Assembly (NCBI GenBank): GCA_934045075.1
Contig: OW203724.1
Coordinates: 6,373,473 to 6,437,472 of the forward strand
DNA from: Yponomeuta sedellus
Lineage: Eukaryota; Arthropoda; Insecta; Lepidoptera; Yponomeutidae
DNA length: 64,000 bases
Direction: 5' to 3'
The notes beneath the pieces are model-generated. The model was not told where the DNA came from. It saw nothing but the letters and a program-made list of their open reading frames with translations, and ran no database searches. This document shows positions 43,772 through 58,271 of the stretch, in pieces. Both the position numbers and the translations under genes were made by a program. Position 1 is the stretch's first letter. Each line of letters starts with the position of its first letter.

Positions 43772-43872
43772 TTAGCCTCATAGTTTGGCCATTGTACGTA
43801 GCAAGCGCTGAGGTACGCTAACACCTCAGACACTAGGGTTTCCTTACGATGTTTTCCTTCACCGTCAGCGAG

Positions 43873-44229
43873 AAGCGCTCGTGGCCTAGGCAAACCGAAT
43901 GATTGGAATTAATCACTTGGTTAAGTAACAACAGGCGCGGTCAGGTACGGGATGGGTGAGCGTCCCGTGACTACCGCTAGTGGCATTTTTCCGAGCGCTT
44001 CCGTTCTTCGCGAGGCTCGTTAAGCCGTTGGTGCCGGCTGTCATATAATCGCAGTCGTTAAGCCATGTCAGAGGCCGTATGGGCGGCTTGATAACTTCTG
44101 ACAGTAAGGCGCGCCACTGTCTTACAACCCTCCACCAACCCGGACTTGGCCCCCGTGTTGGAGTATGGCCTAACCTTCCTGCGATGCAGGAAGAGACCCG
44201 GGCCCTAGCAGTGGGGATATACAAGGGTC
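43873..44229 (+). mobile_element. SINE-A, near full length (left arm)
   Basis: It matches the 8632-8996 copy from GAAGCGCTCGTGGCCTAGG to CATACAAGGG with a few percent change. Its mirror copy is 49168-49524. The 103-codon frame inside is a shadow seen in every long SINE-A copy. Confidence 0.85.
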
Positions 44230-44234
44230 AATAT

Positions 44235-44485
44235 CATTGTAGACTTTTAGTCCGGATTTACTAACGGGTGTTGTTATATCGGAAAAGTCCGACCAGGATT
44301 CGCTCCGATTCGCAGAGCTTAATCATGGTGAGCAGATACGGAGGTCGCGTCGTCGGTTGCTCGTATCACACTACGGGCAAGCGCGCTTAAGATTATGATT
44401 AAGCTCTACGAATCGGAGCGAAACCTGGTCGACTTTTCCGATATAACAACACCCGTAAGTAAATCCGGACTAAAAGTCTACAATG
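44235..44485. mobile_element. MITE with terminal repeats of about 90 bp
   Basis: CATTGTAGACTTTTAGTCCG at the left is mirrored by CGGACTAAAAGTCTACAATG at the right. Complementarity continues through GCTCCGATTCG and GCTTAATCAT. A central GC-rich part (GGTCGCGTCGTCGG) remains single. Mirror copy 48912-49162. Confidence 0.8.
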
Positions 44486-44517
44486 TGTTGTGCTTACGAA
44501 AGTTTTAGGTCAATATT

Positions 44518-44770
44518 GACGGCCGCGGTGGCGCAGCGGTTTGGCACGCTGACTAAAACCGAAAGTCTCAAGTTCGATCCCCGGCCGGGTCAAACTAGGA
44601 AACGAATTTTTCTGGTTTGTCTCGGGTCTTGGATGTTATCTATGTATTTATTGTATTAAATCTATCGTCGAGTTAGCACCTATAGCACAAGTCATTTAGT
44701 TGTACTTAGTATAGGGCTAACGAGATCTGTGTAATATGTCCGTGAATATTTATTTATTCATTATTTAATA
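44518..44770 (+). mobile_element. SINE-C, tRNA-derived
   Basis: GCGGTGGCGCAGCGGTTTGG (A box) and GTTCGATCCCCGGCC (B box) open the unit. It ends at TCCGTGAATATTTATTTATT. Mirror copy at 48627-48879, and another copy in reverse at 59190-59375. Confidence 0.75.
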
Positions 44771-45899
44771 TCATATCATACTATTAGATTACAATCCCAT
44801 TACCATTCATGCAAGTGTAATCATATCTAGTCCCAGGTCTGTGGTCGTAGGTGGCAAAAAGTGTCAAAACAATATCTTTGCCATGCCAATAGTGACTTTT
44901 AGAACCCACGACACAGAACCTAGGATAACGCACCTGGAAATCGGCAGCATGCAAAAAAACGGGCTTTATCTGTACATAGATTTTAATGCTTTTTTAGATT
45001 TTAATTTTAGGTTCACGGCCGGGCAACCTTCAATTTTCATGGTTTACTATTTGTAAATAACAAGTGACTAACAACAATGAAGACCCAGCTGTACGAAACA
45101 AATATATTTATTCATTTAAACAGATTATGTTTCAATGATCTTTACAAAGCTAATACTTCAACAGATTTTTACGTATCGAAAACTGTCAAGGAAAAAAGTG
45201 GCAACTTCAAATCTCGTTCAAAACCGTATTTCAAGATTTTATAAAATTACTTATCAATGACAATAGGCATGACGAAAGATCCGCTTCTTTAATGTCGTCA
45301 TGACAAAGGATCACATTATTTCCAAAAATACCTATATTTCAGTAATAAACTAAAGTTTAACGAAGTTTAAAGCAATTTTTCTAAAATTATTTTAAATCTG
45401 TGGGAAAACTGCTCGCAGTGTCATGGTGTCTAATCTGACATCACGCCCAGGTAAACAAACATCGTAATCACTAGTAGTTACAACAAAGCAAGGATGAAGT
45501 TTACCAATGTTAACCTCAGCGTGACGTCACGCGGTGTGATGGGTGTTTTAGTCAAAATGGCTGAAAATAGTATCATAATGTTATAGGTAGGTACTTATTT
45601 TATCGAAAATATTGGTCTCTTTTTATAAAATTAAATCAGTGTTTTGAAATCTACTTTCCCCTATCGTCCATTATTTGTTAAGTACTGTCGTCACGCCTGT
45701 TTCCAAAATATAAGAAACATAATTTTGATACGATATCAATGATATCTAAACATAGTGTTAAGCATAGTGATATCATATCACTATGCTTGACATCACTACA
45801 CACGATAGACATATATTCTTATTACATAAATCCTTCCTCTATGCTAAGAACGTCAAATTGTCATAATAAACTACGAATTGTAGTTTTATGAAACAGGTC
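44771..45899. other. Unassigned arm sequence
   Basis: A 71-codon frame (44841-45056) lacks known motifs. AAGCATAGTGATAT is mirrored around one base near 45750-45780. Nothing else was recognised. The mirror stretch is 47498-48626. Confidence 0.4.
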
Positions 45900-45929
45900 C
45901 CTGGAATTCTTAAAGTTACTGTTAAGATG

Positions 45930-46020
45930 ATTGAAGAAGCGAATTTAATCTGTCAGGCTCGTGGCAAGTGGCAGTCCTTGGTCTCTGCCTATCCCTCTGG
46001 GATATAGGTGTGAGGTTATG
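45930..46020 (+). repeat. RTE-type 3' tail fragment (left arm)
   Basis: GAAGCGAATTTAATCTGTCAG and CTATCCCTCTGGGATATAGG match the end of the RTE relic at 61255-61620. Mirror at 47377-47467. Confidence 0.6.
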
Positions 46021-46604
46021 CATGTACACTCGCGGTCTGAAAATGTTTACCACCTTAAGGTTGGTAATTGCATTCACAAATCTATGCCACATGGTCGATG
46101 ATATTATGTGATTTGATTAGGCATAGAGTATAGATTAGGCATAGAGCATAGAAGAAGCAATAGAGATTAACCCAAGCGAGGTTGTTCAACAATCCTAGTA
46201 TTTTTGATAAATGTCATTGTAAAAAATTCAATTATGTTAACTTTTAAATAAAAAAAAGAGTTTCATCATCAAAACGTCATAAATACTCTTTTTGTTGGAA
46301 TCGATGCTACAACTATTAAAAAGTAATACGTTCCTAGATATAGCATTTTAGACTTTACTGCACACGGTGTGCTAAAGAATCTAATTTGAAAACTGATAAA
46401 CATTTTTAGACCGCGACCGTATGTGTGATTGAGAGAATCTGACACTTCGCGAAAACGATCTGTAAAACTGCTTTTCGTCGGTGTCTGACACTCCTGGACC
46501 TCAAGGATCCCTTAATAATGATATGCTTCCAATAACGTAACTACAATCACTTGTCCTAGTCCAAAATTAGGATACCCTGAGCTATGGTAACCAGACAAGG
46601 TTTA

Positions 46605-46792
46605 CATATTTAAAAACCTATTTAGAGGCTAAAAATTTCACCCATGCCGGGATTCGAACCCGCAACCTCTGGCTATCCGTACCAGCGCTCTACTGATCAA
46701 TCAGTAGAGCGCTGGTACGGATAGCCAGAGGTTGCGGGTTCGAATCCCGGCATGGGTGAAATTTTTAGCCTCTAAATAGGTTTTTAAATATG
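46605..46792. repeat. Palindrome centre: two SINE-B copies head to head
   Basis: A SINE-B 3' part in reverse (46605-46696) meets one in forward orientation (46701-46792). The junction reads CTACTGA-TCAA-TCAGTAG. The 5' leader of the SINE is missing on both sides. Confidence 0.9.
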
Positions 46793-48340
46793 TAAACCTT
46801 GTCTGGTTACCATAGCTCAGGGTATCCTAATTTTGGACTAGGACAAGTGATTGTAGTTACGTTATTGGAAGCATATCATTATTAAGGGATCCTTGAGGTC
46901 CAGGAGTGTCAGACACCGACGAAAAGCAGTTTTACAGATCGTTTTCGCGAAGTGTCAGATTCTCTCAATCACACATACGGTCGCGGTCTAAAAATGTTTA
47001 TCAGTTTTCAAATTAGATTCTTTAGCACACCGTGTGCAGTAAAGTCTAAAATGCTATATCTAGGAACGTATTACTTTTTAATAGTTGTAGCATCGATTCC
47101 AACAAAAAGAGTATTTATGACGTTTTGATGATGAAACTCTTTTTTTTATTTAAAAGTTAACATAATTGAATTTTTTACAATGACATTTATCAAAAATACT
47201 AGGATTGTTGAACAACCTCGCTTGGGTTAATCTCTATTGCTTCTTCTATGCTCTATGCCTAATCTATACTCTATGCCTAATCAAATCACATAATATCATC
47301 GACCATGTGGCATAGATTTGTGAATGCAATTACCAACCTTAAGGTGGTAAACATTTTCAGACCGCGAGTGTACATGCATAACCTCACACCTATATCCCAG
47401 AGGGATAGGCAGAGACCAAGGACTGCCACTTGCCACGAGCCTGACAGATTAAATTCGCTTCTTCAATCATCTTAACAGTAACTTTAAGAATTCCAGGGAC
47501 CTGTTTCATAAAACTACAATTCGTAGTTTATTATGACAATTTGACGTTCTTAGCATAGAGGAAGGATTTATGTAATAAGAATATATGTCTATCGTGTGTA
47601 GTGATGTCAAGCATAGTGATATGATATCACTATGCTTAACACTATGTTTAGATATCATTGATATCGTATCAAAATTATGTTTCTTATATTTTGGAAACAG
47701 GCGTGACGACAGTACTTAACAAATAATGGACGATAGGGGAAAGTAGATTTCAAAACACTGATTTAATTTTATAAAAAGAGACCAATATTTTCGATAAAAT
47801 AAGTACCTACCTATAACATTATGATACTATTTTCAGCCATTTTGACTAAAACACCCATCACACCGCGTGACGTCACGCTGAGGTTAACATTGGTAAACTT
47901 CATCCTTGCTTTGTTGTAACTACTAGTGATTACGATGTTTGTTTACCTGGGCGTGATGTCAGATTAGACACCATGACACTGCGAGCAGTTTTCCCACAGA
48001 TTTAAAATAATTTTAGAAAAATTGCTTTAAACTTCGTTAAACTTTAGTTTATTACTGAAATATAGGTATTTTTGGAAATAATGTGATCCTTTGTCATGAC
48101 GACATTAAAGAAGCGGATCTTTCGTCATGCCTATTGTCATTGATAAGTAATTTTATAAAATCTTGAAATACGGTTTTGAACGAGATTTGAAGTTGCCACT
48201 TTTTTCCTTGACAGTTTTCGATACGTAAAAATCTGTTGAAGTATTAGCTTTGTAAAGATCATTGAAACATAATCTGTTTAAATGAATAAATATATTTGTT
48301 TCGTACAGCTGGGTCTTCATTGTTGTTAGTCACTTGTTAT

Positions 48341-50531
48341 TTACAAATAGTAAACCATGAAAATTGAAGGTTGCCCGGCCGTGAACCTAAAATTAAAATC
48401 TAAAAAAGCATTAAAATCTATGTACAGATAAAGCCCGTTTTTTTGCATGCTGCCGATTTCCAGGTGCGTTATCCTAGGTTCTGTGTCGTGGGTTCTAAAA
48501 GTCACTATTGGCATGGCAAAGATATTGTTTTGACACTTTTTGCCACCTACGACCACAGACCTGGGACTAGATATGATTACACTTGCATGAATGGTAATGG
48601 GATTGTAATCTAATAGTATGATATGATATTAAATAATGAATAAATAAATATTCACGGACATATTACACAGATCTCGTTAGCCCTATACTAAGTACAACTA
48701 AATGACTTGTGCTATAGGTGCTAACTCGACGATAGATTTAATACAATAAATACATAGATAACATCCAAGACCCGAGACAAACCAGAAAAATTCGTTTCCT
48801 AGTTTGACCCGGCCGGGGATCGAACTTGAGACTTTCGGTTTTAGTCAGCGTGCCAAACCGCTGCGCCACCGCGGCCGTCAATATTGACCTAAAACTTTCG
48901 TAAGCACAACACATTGTAGACTTTTAGTCCGGATTTACTTACGGGTGTTGTTATATCGGAAAAGTCGACCAGGTTTCGCTCCGATTCGTAGAGCTTAATC
49001 ATAATCTTAAGCGCGCTTGCCCGTAGTGTGATACGAGCAACCGACGACGCGACCTCCGTATCTGCTCACCATGATTAAGCTCTGCGAATCGGAGCGAATC
49101 CTGGTCGGACTTTTCCGATATAACAACACCCGTTAGTAAATCCGGACTAAAAGTCTACAATGATATTGACCCTTGTATATCCCCACTGCTAGGGCCCGGG
49201 TCTCTTCCTGCATCGCAGGAAGGTTAGGCCATACTCCAACACGGGGGCCAAGTCCGGGTTGGTGGAGGGTTGTAAGACAGTGGCGCGCCTTACTGTCAGA
49301 AGTTATCAAGCCGCCCATACGGCCTCTGACATGGCTTAACGACTGCGATTATATGACAGCCGGCACCAACGGCTTAACGAGCCTCGCGAAGAACGGAAGC
49401 GCTCGGAAAAATGCCACTAGCGGTAGTCACGGGACGCTCACCCATCCCGTACCTGACCGCGCCTGTTGTTACTTAACCAAGTGATTAATTCCAATCATTC
49501 GGTTTGCCTAGGCCACGAGCGCTTCTCGCTGACGGTGAAGGAAAACATCGTAAGGAAACCCTAGTGTCTGAGGTGTTAGCGTACCTCAGCGCTTGCTACG
49601 TACAATGGCCAAACTATGAGGCTAACCCCCAGTTTCTGGTACACTAAAAGGCCGTTAATCTACTGTTAACAGCTGTCAGTTGGCCAAAGTTCATACACAA
49701 AAAAACATTTGGCAGCTGTTAACAGTAGATTAACAGACTGTTAGTGTACGAGAAACTGGGGGTAAGTGCGGAAATCTCAGGTCTGACTAACTAACTAACT
49801 AACATGTACCACTCGCTGACGGTGAAGGAAAATATCGTTAGGAAACCTGAGTGTCTGAGGTTTCCAAATACCTCACCGCTTGACATTTCTAATCTACGGA
49901 GGGCACGCGTGGTAAATAAACCCATATTATCTCTCCGAGAGAATGCCTGTGCCCTGCAGCGGGACGTTTTAGGCTACATAAAAAAATGTACATTGACAGC
50001 CTCTTTGTTTATTTTGAATATTCTTTTTTATGCACCAGGAAAAACCAAACATAAATTGTAGTCAGTTAGACCTGACACTTCCGCACTTAGCCTCATAGTT
50101 AGCTATTGTACGTATCAAACGCTGAGGTATGTTAACACTTTGTGTGTACTGTATCACTAATTGACACATCTTAGAAAACAAAATCATGTCGGGATTCGAA
50201 GTCACGACCTCCCGATTGACATACCGGTGTTTTACTGCTCCGCTACCGAACGCTGTCCTAAGCATATTATAAACCAGCAATTACAAAAAAACAAGAAAAG
50301 GACAAAATAGGGTATGTACCTAATTAAGCTTGCAACAAAAAAAACCAGCCTTAATTATAATTGATGGTCATTATTCGCGCGCGCAAAGGTAATTTATTCT
50401 ATGACGTATTGAATTTAGGAAATCCGAGTGTCACCGATATACCTATCTATTGATGAAACGAAGAAGGTCTGTCAAGATCATTACAAGTGACAAATCCTGG
50501 TCTCTGCGATGTGATTACCGAGACCTAGATA
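48341..50531. repeat. Right-arm mirror of SINE-C, MITE, SINE-A, Harbinger MITE
   Basis: In order: SINE-C reverse (48627-48879), long-arm MITE (48912-49162), SINE-A reverse (49168-49524), Harbinger-type MITE (49626-49762) and tRNA-like SINE reverse (50067-50269). Each is base-for-base the reverse complement of its left-arm partner as far as I can see. Confidence 0.85.
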
Positions 50532-51533
50532 ATGGGATATGACAGAGTTTGTGTAATAATATTTTTATTTTTATTTTATTTAATAATAATAATAATAATA
50601 ATAATAAACTTTTTTCACTTAAAATCACAGGAATCGCCAATGCACGAGACAGTGTCGCATGCAGACACCCGATACACGCCACTAAATTTACATTCTAAAG
50701 ATACACAACGAAATGAAACACAAACGTTAGAAACAGATAAAATAACAGCTTGGGAGCAGAAGTCTCTTCACGGAAGGCATCGTCACGATCTGCAACAGCC
50801 TCATGTCGACAAAACTGCGTCGAACGCCTGGCTGCAACGTGGTGAATTATTCCCTGAGACTGAAGCGTTCATGCTCGCTATACAGAATCAAGTCATATGC
50901 ACTCGCAATTATCAGAAGCACATCTTACACATGCCCAACTTGCTTACTGATATGTGTAGACTATGTCACAAGAACACCGAAACAATCCAACACATAATCA
51001 GTGCATGTCCATCTATAGCGCAAACTGACTACAAGCATCGACACGACCAAGTAGCTTCCATCATACATCAGATCGTAGCCTTTGAGTGCAAACTGATAAA
51101 GGAAAAAGTAGCCTACTACAAATATAAACCAGCTACTATATTAGAAAACACCAATTTCAAAATATACTGGGATAGGTCTATCATCACAGATAGAACTGTT
51201 CACTGCAATAGACCAGATATAACCATCCTTGATAAACTCCGCAAAAAGGTGTACCTCATTGATATTGCAGTCCCTAATACACACAATTTAGTTTCTGTAC
51301 ACACCGAGAAAATAGCTAAGTACGCAGAACTCTCAGCAGAAATACAGTCTCTATGGCAAGTGAGCAATGTAGTTACTGTGCCCATAGTAATCTCGGCATT
51401 TGGCGTTGTACCGAAGTCCCTACACGCGAATCTTAAAAAACTATATATCCACCCGTCCACTTATATGCAGCTACAGAAAGCTGTCATCTTGAATACGTGC
51501 AGAATAGTACGCAAGTTTTTAGGCCACCTATAA
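50532..51533 (+). pseudogene. Dong/R4-like LINE fragment, right-arm copy
   Basis: This is the mirror of 41870-42865 with two extra isoleucine codons from a longer AAT run at the start (333 codons). The CCHC knuckle and PD...D nuclease core are unchanged. The stop at 51531-51533 is followed by about 70 bases and then the (AAT)n tail. Confidence 0.75.
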
Positions 51534-51603
51534 AAAAATGCACTTGGCTTCGGCCCGTGCCCAAATACACCTCATTTATGAGAGAAAAAAAAAGAAAATT
51601 CAA

Positions 51604-51868
<265 letters not shown>

Positions 51869-52379
51869 AAAACTTTATTTCAGCCTATGCGTCCATACAG
51901 GCAGGCGGTACAAAAAAATTTAAAGTTCAAAGGTTGCAAGTTTTTCTTATGCTTTTAGAGAATTAAACAAAGGAAAAAAATTACAAACAGCTTTAAAATC
52001 TTAGTATGCATACCCTTATGCGTGACTCAGTTAACATACTATGGAGTAATAGTAGATACATAGAAAGAAATAGAGAACATTTCATTGCACCACCAAAATA
52101 AAGAATACAACCATAATTTCATAGATCTAAGTAATGTTGTACAATAGGACTGATGTCTGCTTACCCTTTTAACTATTCAAAAGAAACCTTTACGAGTACT
52201 AGAAAATATAAAATATCGCCCACTTTCAAAAACGAAAACCTAAGCTTACTACGTATCATATTATTATTTTTATATATTTTTATTCATCCATATTGTGTTT
52301 GTATGTACCTACAATAGCAAAATTATATTTTAGTGTTAGTAAAGATAAATACTGCAATATAATAAACTATTATCAGCGC

Positions 52380-53590
52380 TGCCTACCCCATGGGAGAAAA
52401 TCTAACCAATCCGCTATCATGCCTAGAACGCGGGCTGCCACGAACCTGGCGCACCAGAGACGCACATTTTTTACGCATCGTGGCGTAAAAACAATCCACC
52501 CTTTCTTCTGTGATCATCCCTGACGTGCTGCAGAAGCGCGACAGCCCCATCGACACCCTAAAAGTAAGTACTGGGCTTGGAGGGCGTTTTAGGACTTTTG
52601 AGTAGGTATGTATAGCCCACAGGCTGCAGTATCGAAGGACGTAGAACACTCTGAAGAGCGTGATCTTCACATGCCTGGAATAGCGTGCACACCTGCGCTT
52701 CGCACGGCACGTTAAGCCGTTGGTGCCGACTGTCATGCCATATCAGTCAGAGGCCTTATGGGCGGCTTGATAACTTCTGACAGTAAGGACAGCCACTGTC
52801 TCACAATCCTCCACTAACCCGGACTTGGCCCCGTGGCGGAGTATTGCCTAACTTTACTGCGATGCAGGAAGAGATCCGTGCCCCAGCAGTGGGGACATAC
52901 AAGGGTTGATAGGTATAGGGACGTAGAAGTGCAGCAGCATGTAATTATATTGTAGGGCAGGATGCTCTTGGCGACTAGTATTAGTAAGTAGTACATTAGA
53001 ATAAAAACCTATTTAGAGGCTAAAAATTTTACCCGTGCCGGGATTCGAACCCGCAACCTCTGGCTATCCGTGCCAGCGCTCTACCAATTGAGCCAATGGG
53101 TGACTCACGGCATCAGTGAAATTTCGAACCTCTTTACACTATTCTCTGTATTACGTACAGGCAGTATTTCAGTACATAAGTAGTATAAATGTCACGTATC
53201 AATGTGAACCATAAGTACACACTATACTTGTTTCCCAAAACACCTTGGTACCTATTTAAAAGCTTTGTTGATGGGATAGATGCGCCCATTAATTTATTTA
53301 AATTTTTGTCATTAATATGTCATGAACCAAATTTGTAATTTTTGTAATCTATGGCTAAACATTCAGATTTATCATAGGTATATGCTGGTCAACTGGTCAA
53401 CGGTTATAATAAGTTATTTGGAAATCACTCTGCTGATCCCCACGATACAGGCTAGGCCTAGTGTGGGGATCACCGTAATGTTTGATTTTAAATCGAGCAA
53501 CTTTGTATGTACCTCATCTACCTTTATGTAATGGTGCATGCAAATTATTAAATAAACTCTATTCTACTCTATTCTATTCTATTCTACTTT
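52380..53590. repeat. Right-arm mirror of SINE-A, SINE-B and LINE tail
   Basis: SINE-A forward (about 52689-52919), SINE-B reverse (53003-53162) and the (TTCTA)n-tailed LINE end (53322-53586) mirror 40640-40870, 40397-40556 and 39973-40240. Confidence 0.85.
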
Positions 53591-54798
53591 AGTGGTATCT
53601 TGTCCTCCAACATAACGTGTAATATGTCACAATTATTTCGCCTTTGTTTTGTGTAAAAATCAATTATAAGGAATTTGTAAGCTCACTTTAGTTCAAACTA
53701 AGTTGTAGAGGAAAGCATCGTTTGCTAGATAACACTAATTTACAGTATCTATTGTTTTAGCGTCACTTTTTTATTATTAATATAACATTAATTCTCAGTG
53801 TGAAGGTCTAAGGATGCAGTACCTACTTTATGTCTATTTATATCCGTTTGTTTTTAAATTTTATCTGTAATTGTATCTGTTTCTTCGCCTTACATAAAAA
53901 ATAAATAAATAATAACTTAAAAGAAAAACTATCACGGCTGAGTAGGCTTTTCGAGTTTACGGTTACCTAATAGTTGACCAATTTTTAAAAGATCTGTCTA
54001 AAATTGGTCAAAATACCAAAAACCAAAATACCAAAACCTTATAAGGTTTTGGTATTTTAGTTGTATCAAATTTTTTAAAAACCTTTCTATGTTAATGTTT
54101 CTAGCTCAAACATAATAATTGTCTAAATGTGATTGTACTATAAACCACTGCGTACTCCTTAGAAGACATCTAAGTAATGCTATTTAATGTTGAATGTTAT
54201 TAAAAGTCTGTATTTTAGTCTTTAGTTCCTCAAACTGAACACTTAAATACACCGTTTTCGCAGTAAAAATATATAAAAATATTTATGTGACTAAAAAAAT
54301 TGGAATCGGTAACCCTGAAGTAGAACAAAGTATAACAATGGAGTAGAACAATATTTAAAAAAAAATGTACGGAAACCACCTGTAAGAATGTTACGGTTTT
54401 CGTTGCCGTTTAAAAGATGATTAAATTCTATATACTGACTTCATACGATTTTTTCTTGAAGAAAATATAATTCCTGCGTTTTTCTGCAGAAATAATAGGT
54501 GTATTTTGCATTCGAAATATCTAATAGGTACCAGTGATACAAAATCTAGGCAGACGAGTTTGTCTGATGTTCTCTTAATCCGAATACATTTACTTTGACT
54601 TATATGTCAAAATTTTAGTTCCCACTGCAGGTCAGTTTCTCTCTGAGTAAGGGTATAGGCTTAATTACCACGCGTGTCTACTGCGGAATGGCAATTTCAA
54701 GCGCTGAGGCAATTTCACCTCACATTAGACAGTCCGGTTTCCTCACAGTTAGCAAGCGGTATTGTTACTCATACATAACTTAGAAAATAAAGTCATTG

Positions 54799-57509
54799 GT
54801 ACAGTCTATTTATTCTTACTTGTCCAATTTAGTAAACAAGATTCTAACCTTAAAGTGTGACTTTTTAGTCCAAAACTGCCATATTTCCAGAAATGAAGTA
54901 ACCTGGAACACTCTTTTAGATAAAACGCTGCCAATTTTATAAACATACATCATGAATTTGCGAGAAAATGTCTAGTTTGGGCATCTAATCTCAATTTTAA
55001 GGTTAGAATCTTGTTTAGGTACTAAATTGGACAAGTAAGAATAAATAGACTGTACATGCCCTCACTGGGAATTGCACTGGATCTCTCACTCACAAGTCTA
55101 TTGTTCCACCCACTAGGCTTCCGCTGTACCGCTGAAGAAGTTATCACAATGTCTGAAGGCATAAGTCGCCTGCGATTCAGATTTAGCCGAATGTAGCATG
55201 TAAACAGGTTTGCTATAAAAACATTGTCAGGCGGTAAAATTTTAAGAAATGAAAATTTGAGGGATATTTGTTTAATTAATATTACATAAGCTCACGCCAT
55301 GTCAGAGGTCTTATGGGCGGCTTGATAACTTCTGACAGTAAGGCCCGCCACTGCCTTACAATCCTCCACCAACCCGGACTTGGCCCCCGTAGTGGAGTAT
55401 GGCCTAACCTTCCTGAGATGCAAGAAGAGACCCGTGTCCCAGCAGTGGGGACATACAAGTGTTGTTATCGATCCTGTTACCCGGAGGGGTAAAGAGCAGG
55501 GACTGCCCTTGCTACGATACGACCCTGAGAGATCTCTTACACTTCATAGACTTCATTAGTTGTTGCATGCTTGTACGCGGGGTACATTTATCTTGCACTT
55601 ATCTAAAACGTTCTATATTTTAAGTATGTCCGCCTGGGGCGTCCTTTCTGAAATGAAATGAAAAGGTTCCATTCACAGTAGCACAGAAGCTGCGCCTCAA
55701 TGAACGTTACAGTTTAAACTAGGAGTCCATTTTTAAATCTAGATAAGTGAGACCAAATCAATTCACATTTTCGCTGTGACTTTATATACCTACCTATATG
55801 TATTCATATACATACTTACAATACATTTATTTAAATTAAAATAGTTGACATCATCATATGCAAGAGGTCCCGGGTTCGAATCCCAGCTGGAAACAAAAAA
55901 GAACCCCAGATCTTGGATGTTTACATGTTTGTGATGTCGTTGTTTCTGGTTCCCACAACACAGGGTATCCTAGTGTGGGGCCAGAAGCAATGTATGTGCC
56001 TGTATGTAAATGTTATGTTATATAATTTACAATTTTCAATCTTATTAATCTATTCACAATTTATGCAATTATCGTAACTGACATTGCTCTATCAATTTCC
56101 TATCTTATTTATCTTTTTACAATTTTAAAATTCATAGTAAATGATTGTATAATTTTCTAATATATAGATATAGCAATCAAATTACATTAAACTAAGAAAA
56201 TTAAGAAATAATAATTATAACAATAAAAAAAAAAACCACAAACTTCAACATATTAAAATAAGATTAATTCACAATTGATGCAATAACCATAACTGACATT
56301 CAGCTATGTTAGCTGAATGTCAGTTATGGTTATTGCATAATTAAATTAATTAATTAATTCAGCAGTCCACTTTGTTAACTCAAAGTTTGACTCGCTACTT
56401 ATAGTAAATGGCTCACTGTCTCTCATTTATTTATTTACTTAATTATGTTCATGTTCGTACTATCTCTCCGAGCCTGCATGCCACCTCACGGGTACTGACG
56501 GGATACCAATGCTGGAGTATCATATCTCCAGTTTATGCTGAGTCAGAGCCCTTTTGCATTTGCCGCACCCACGATACTCACACTGGAAAATTCTTTGTTT
56601 CTTATCGCTAATGTTTGTTTGTTTCATTGTGTATCGTATGTGGTTGCTTTTCTTCTTTTGTACGTATCGTCTGCCTAATATTGTTTTAATTGCGTGTGTT
56701 TTTGTGTGTAAGTGTAAATAAATGATTAATCAATCAATCAATCTAGATTATTTTGGAAAAAATATGGACAAAAAACTCTAAACTTAATCTTTTCAAAGTC
56801 TTTTATATAAGAGAGCTTACATCTAATGTGGGCATTACCCCCGATGATGGCCCAACCTTGCGCTATGGCGCTCATTAGGAGAGGGCTATGTCCAGCAGTG
56901 GACTAATATAGCCTGAAGAAGAAGTAGAAACATAATTATTACAAAACATTGAACTCATGCATTGTACTGTCTTTAATTTCAGACCTCATTGTCATCTAGA
57001 TAATGCAGTTTATGCTATAGTAGCTCTTTTGGCACAAAATCTACTTAACACATTTTGTGAACCGCGTTTCAGGCAAGCTTAGTATATCTTCAGGGATTTT
57101 ATTAAAGAAGCGTATACAATGCCCCACATTCCTTTAATAAGTATAATTTCTTTCGTCAATCGCACTTTATTCTGAATGGTATTTAATAGTGTTTATTTGT
57201 TTGATCGTCACTCCAAGGACTCCTGTTATTTATTTAATCGTCATCAATAGACAAGTCGTGCGTGCGTGTCAGAAAAATATCAGTCAAGTTTAAGTATTCC
57301 CGAAAAGTGGACTAGTTAAACATCACTAACACTTCTAAATTCTTGGTGCCTGACTAATGGACGACATTTAAGCCAGGGAGTCCCATGGAACTACCGAGAA
57401 GAAAAGTTCTCACCTGTTCCATCATGGAACTAACCAATGGAACTAGTGGGAACATTCGAGGTTTTCACGGTCTTAGTACGCTCGGACCGAGTGCGCCATC
57501 CGAGTAACC
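54799..57509. repeat. Right-arm mirror of tandem unit 2
   Basis: It contains the long-arm MITE (54799-55055), SINE-E piece, SINE-A (about 55285-55460), RTE tail (about 55470-55655), SINE-D forward (about 55855-56015), 29-bp-arm hairpin (about 56278-56338) and one arm of the fold-back MITE (57459-57509), where the mirror ends. Confidence 0.85.
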
Positions 57510-57512
57510 TTA

Positions 57513-57660
57513 TTGAGCTCAATCAGTAGAGCGCTGGTACGGATAGCCAGAGGTTGCGGGTTCGAATCCCGGCATGGGTGAAATTTTTAGCCTCTAAATA
57601 GGTTTTTAAATTTGTTCCTTAGCACGGGTTAGTGCATTAAAAATAAAAATAGTGTAAGGT
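57513..57660 (+). mobile_element. SINE-B copy at the outer edge of the right arm
   Basis: TTGAGCTCAATCAGTAGAGCG, B box GGTTCGAATCC and tail AGCCTCTAAATAGG, then AGCACGGGTTAGTGCATTAAA. From TCAATCAGTAGAGCG onward it is the same sequence as the half-SINE right of the palindrome centre. Confidence 0.8.
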
Positions 57661-58271
57661 TTACATAATCATGGAAATACAAACAGGCTGTGAGCATTAC
57701 AGAAGTATACAGAAGAGCTGTATACTTATGTAATGCTCAAGTCGTGGAAATCGGACCCACGACTGAAACCGTGAAATGAACCGTGCTACTCCACACCAGG
57801 GGGATGAGTCACAAAAAGGCATACCTACTTTGTTCACATCTCCATCTAAATCTACTAACAAAATTCTACCACATAGTTATGCTTAGTTCTTCCAGCTATT
57901 ACAGGTATTATTATTGGGGTGGCGTGGCGCCCTCAAGGAAAACCTTTGTTTGACAAAATGATAAATATACGGCCGGACGCCATGGTTCTGATGAAATTGT
58001 TTGGAAATAACCCAAATCTATGGAGTTAAGTCTAAGTTTTAGCATTAACGAGGCATAGCTGCTGTTCAATAGATTCATGTCAGTCCGGAAATGGCCGTTT
58101 CATTCACACTATCAGTGGTCTAGTAACCAATCACATTGCAATGGTATAACCCGTGGTATAATCGCGCGAGGCGATTCGACCTTCTTCGCGATGCCTATTT
58201 AATTGGCGCTTTGTAGACTACCAAATTGAGGCAAATAACTACCACTGTCGTGCTTATATCGTTCTATTGAT
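57661..58271. other. No gene recognised
   Basis: About 600 bases without a convincing frame or named repeat. A short inverted word (GTATACAGAAG and its partner) sits near 57700-57730. Confidence 0.4.
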
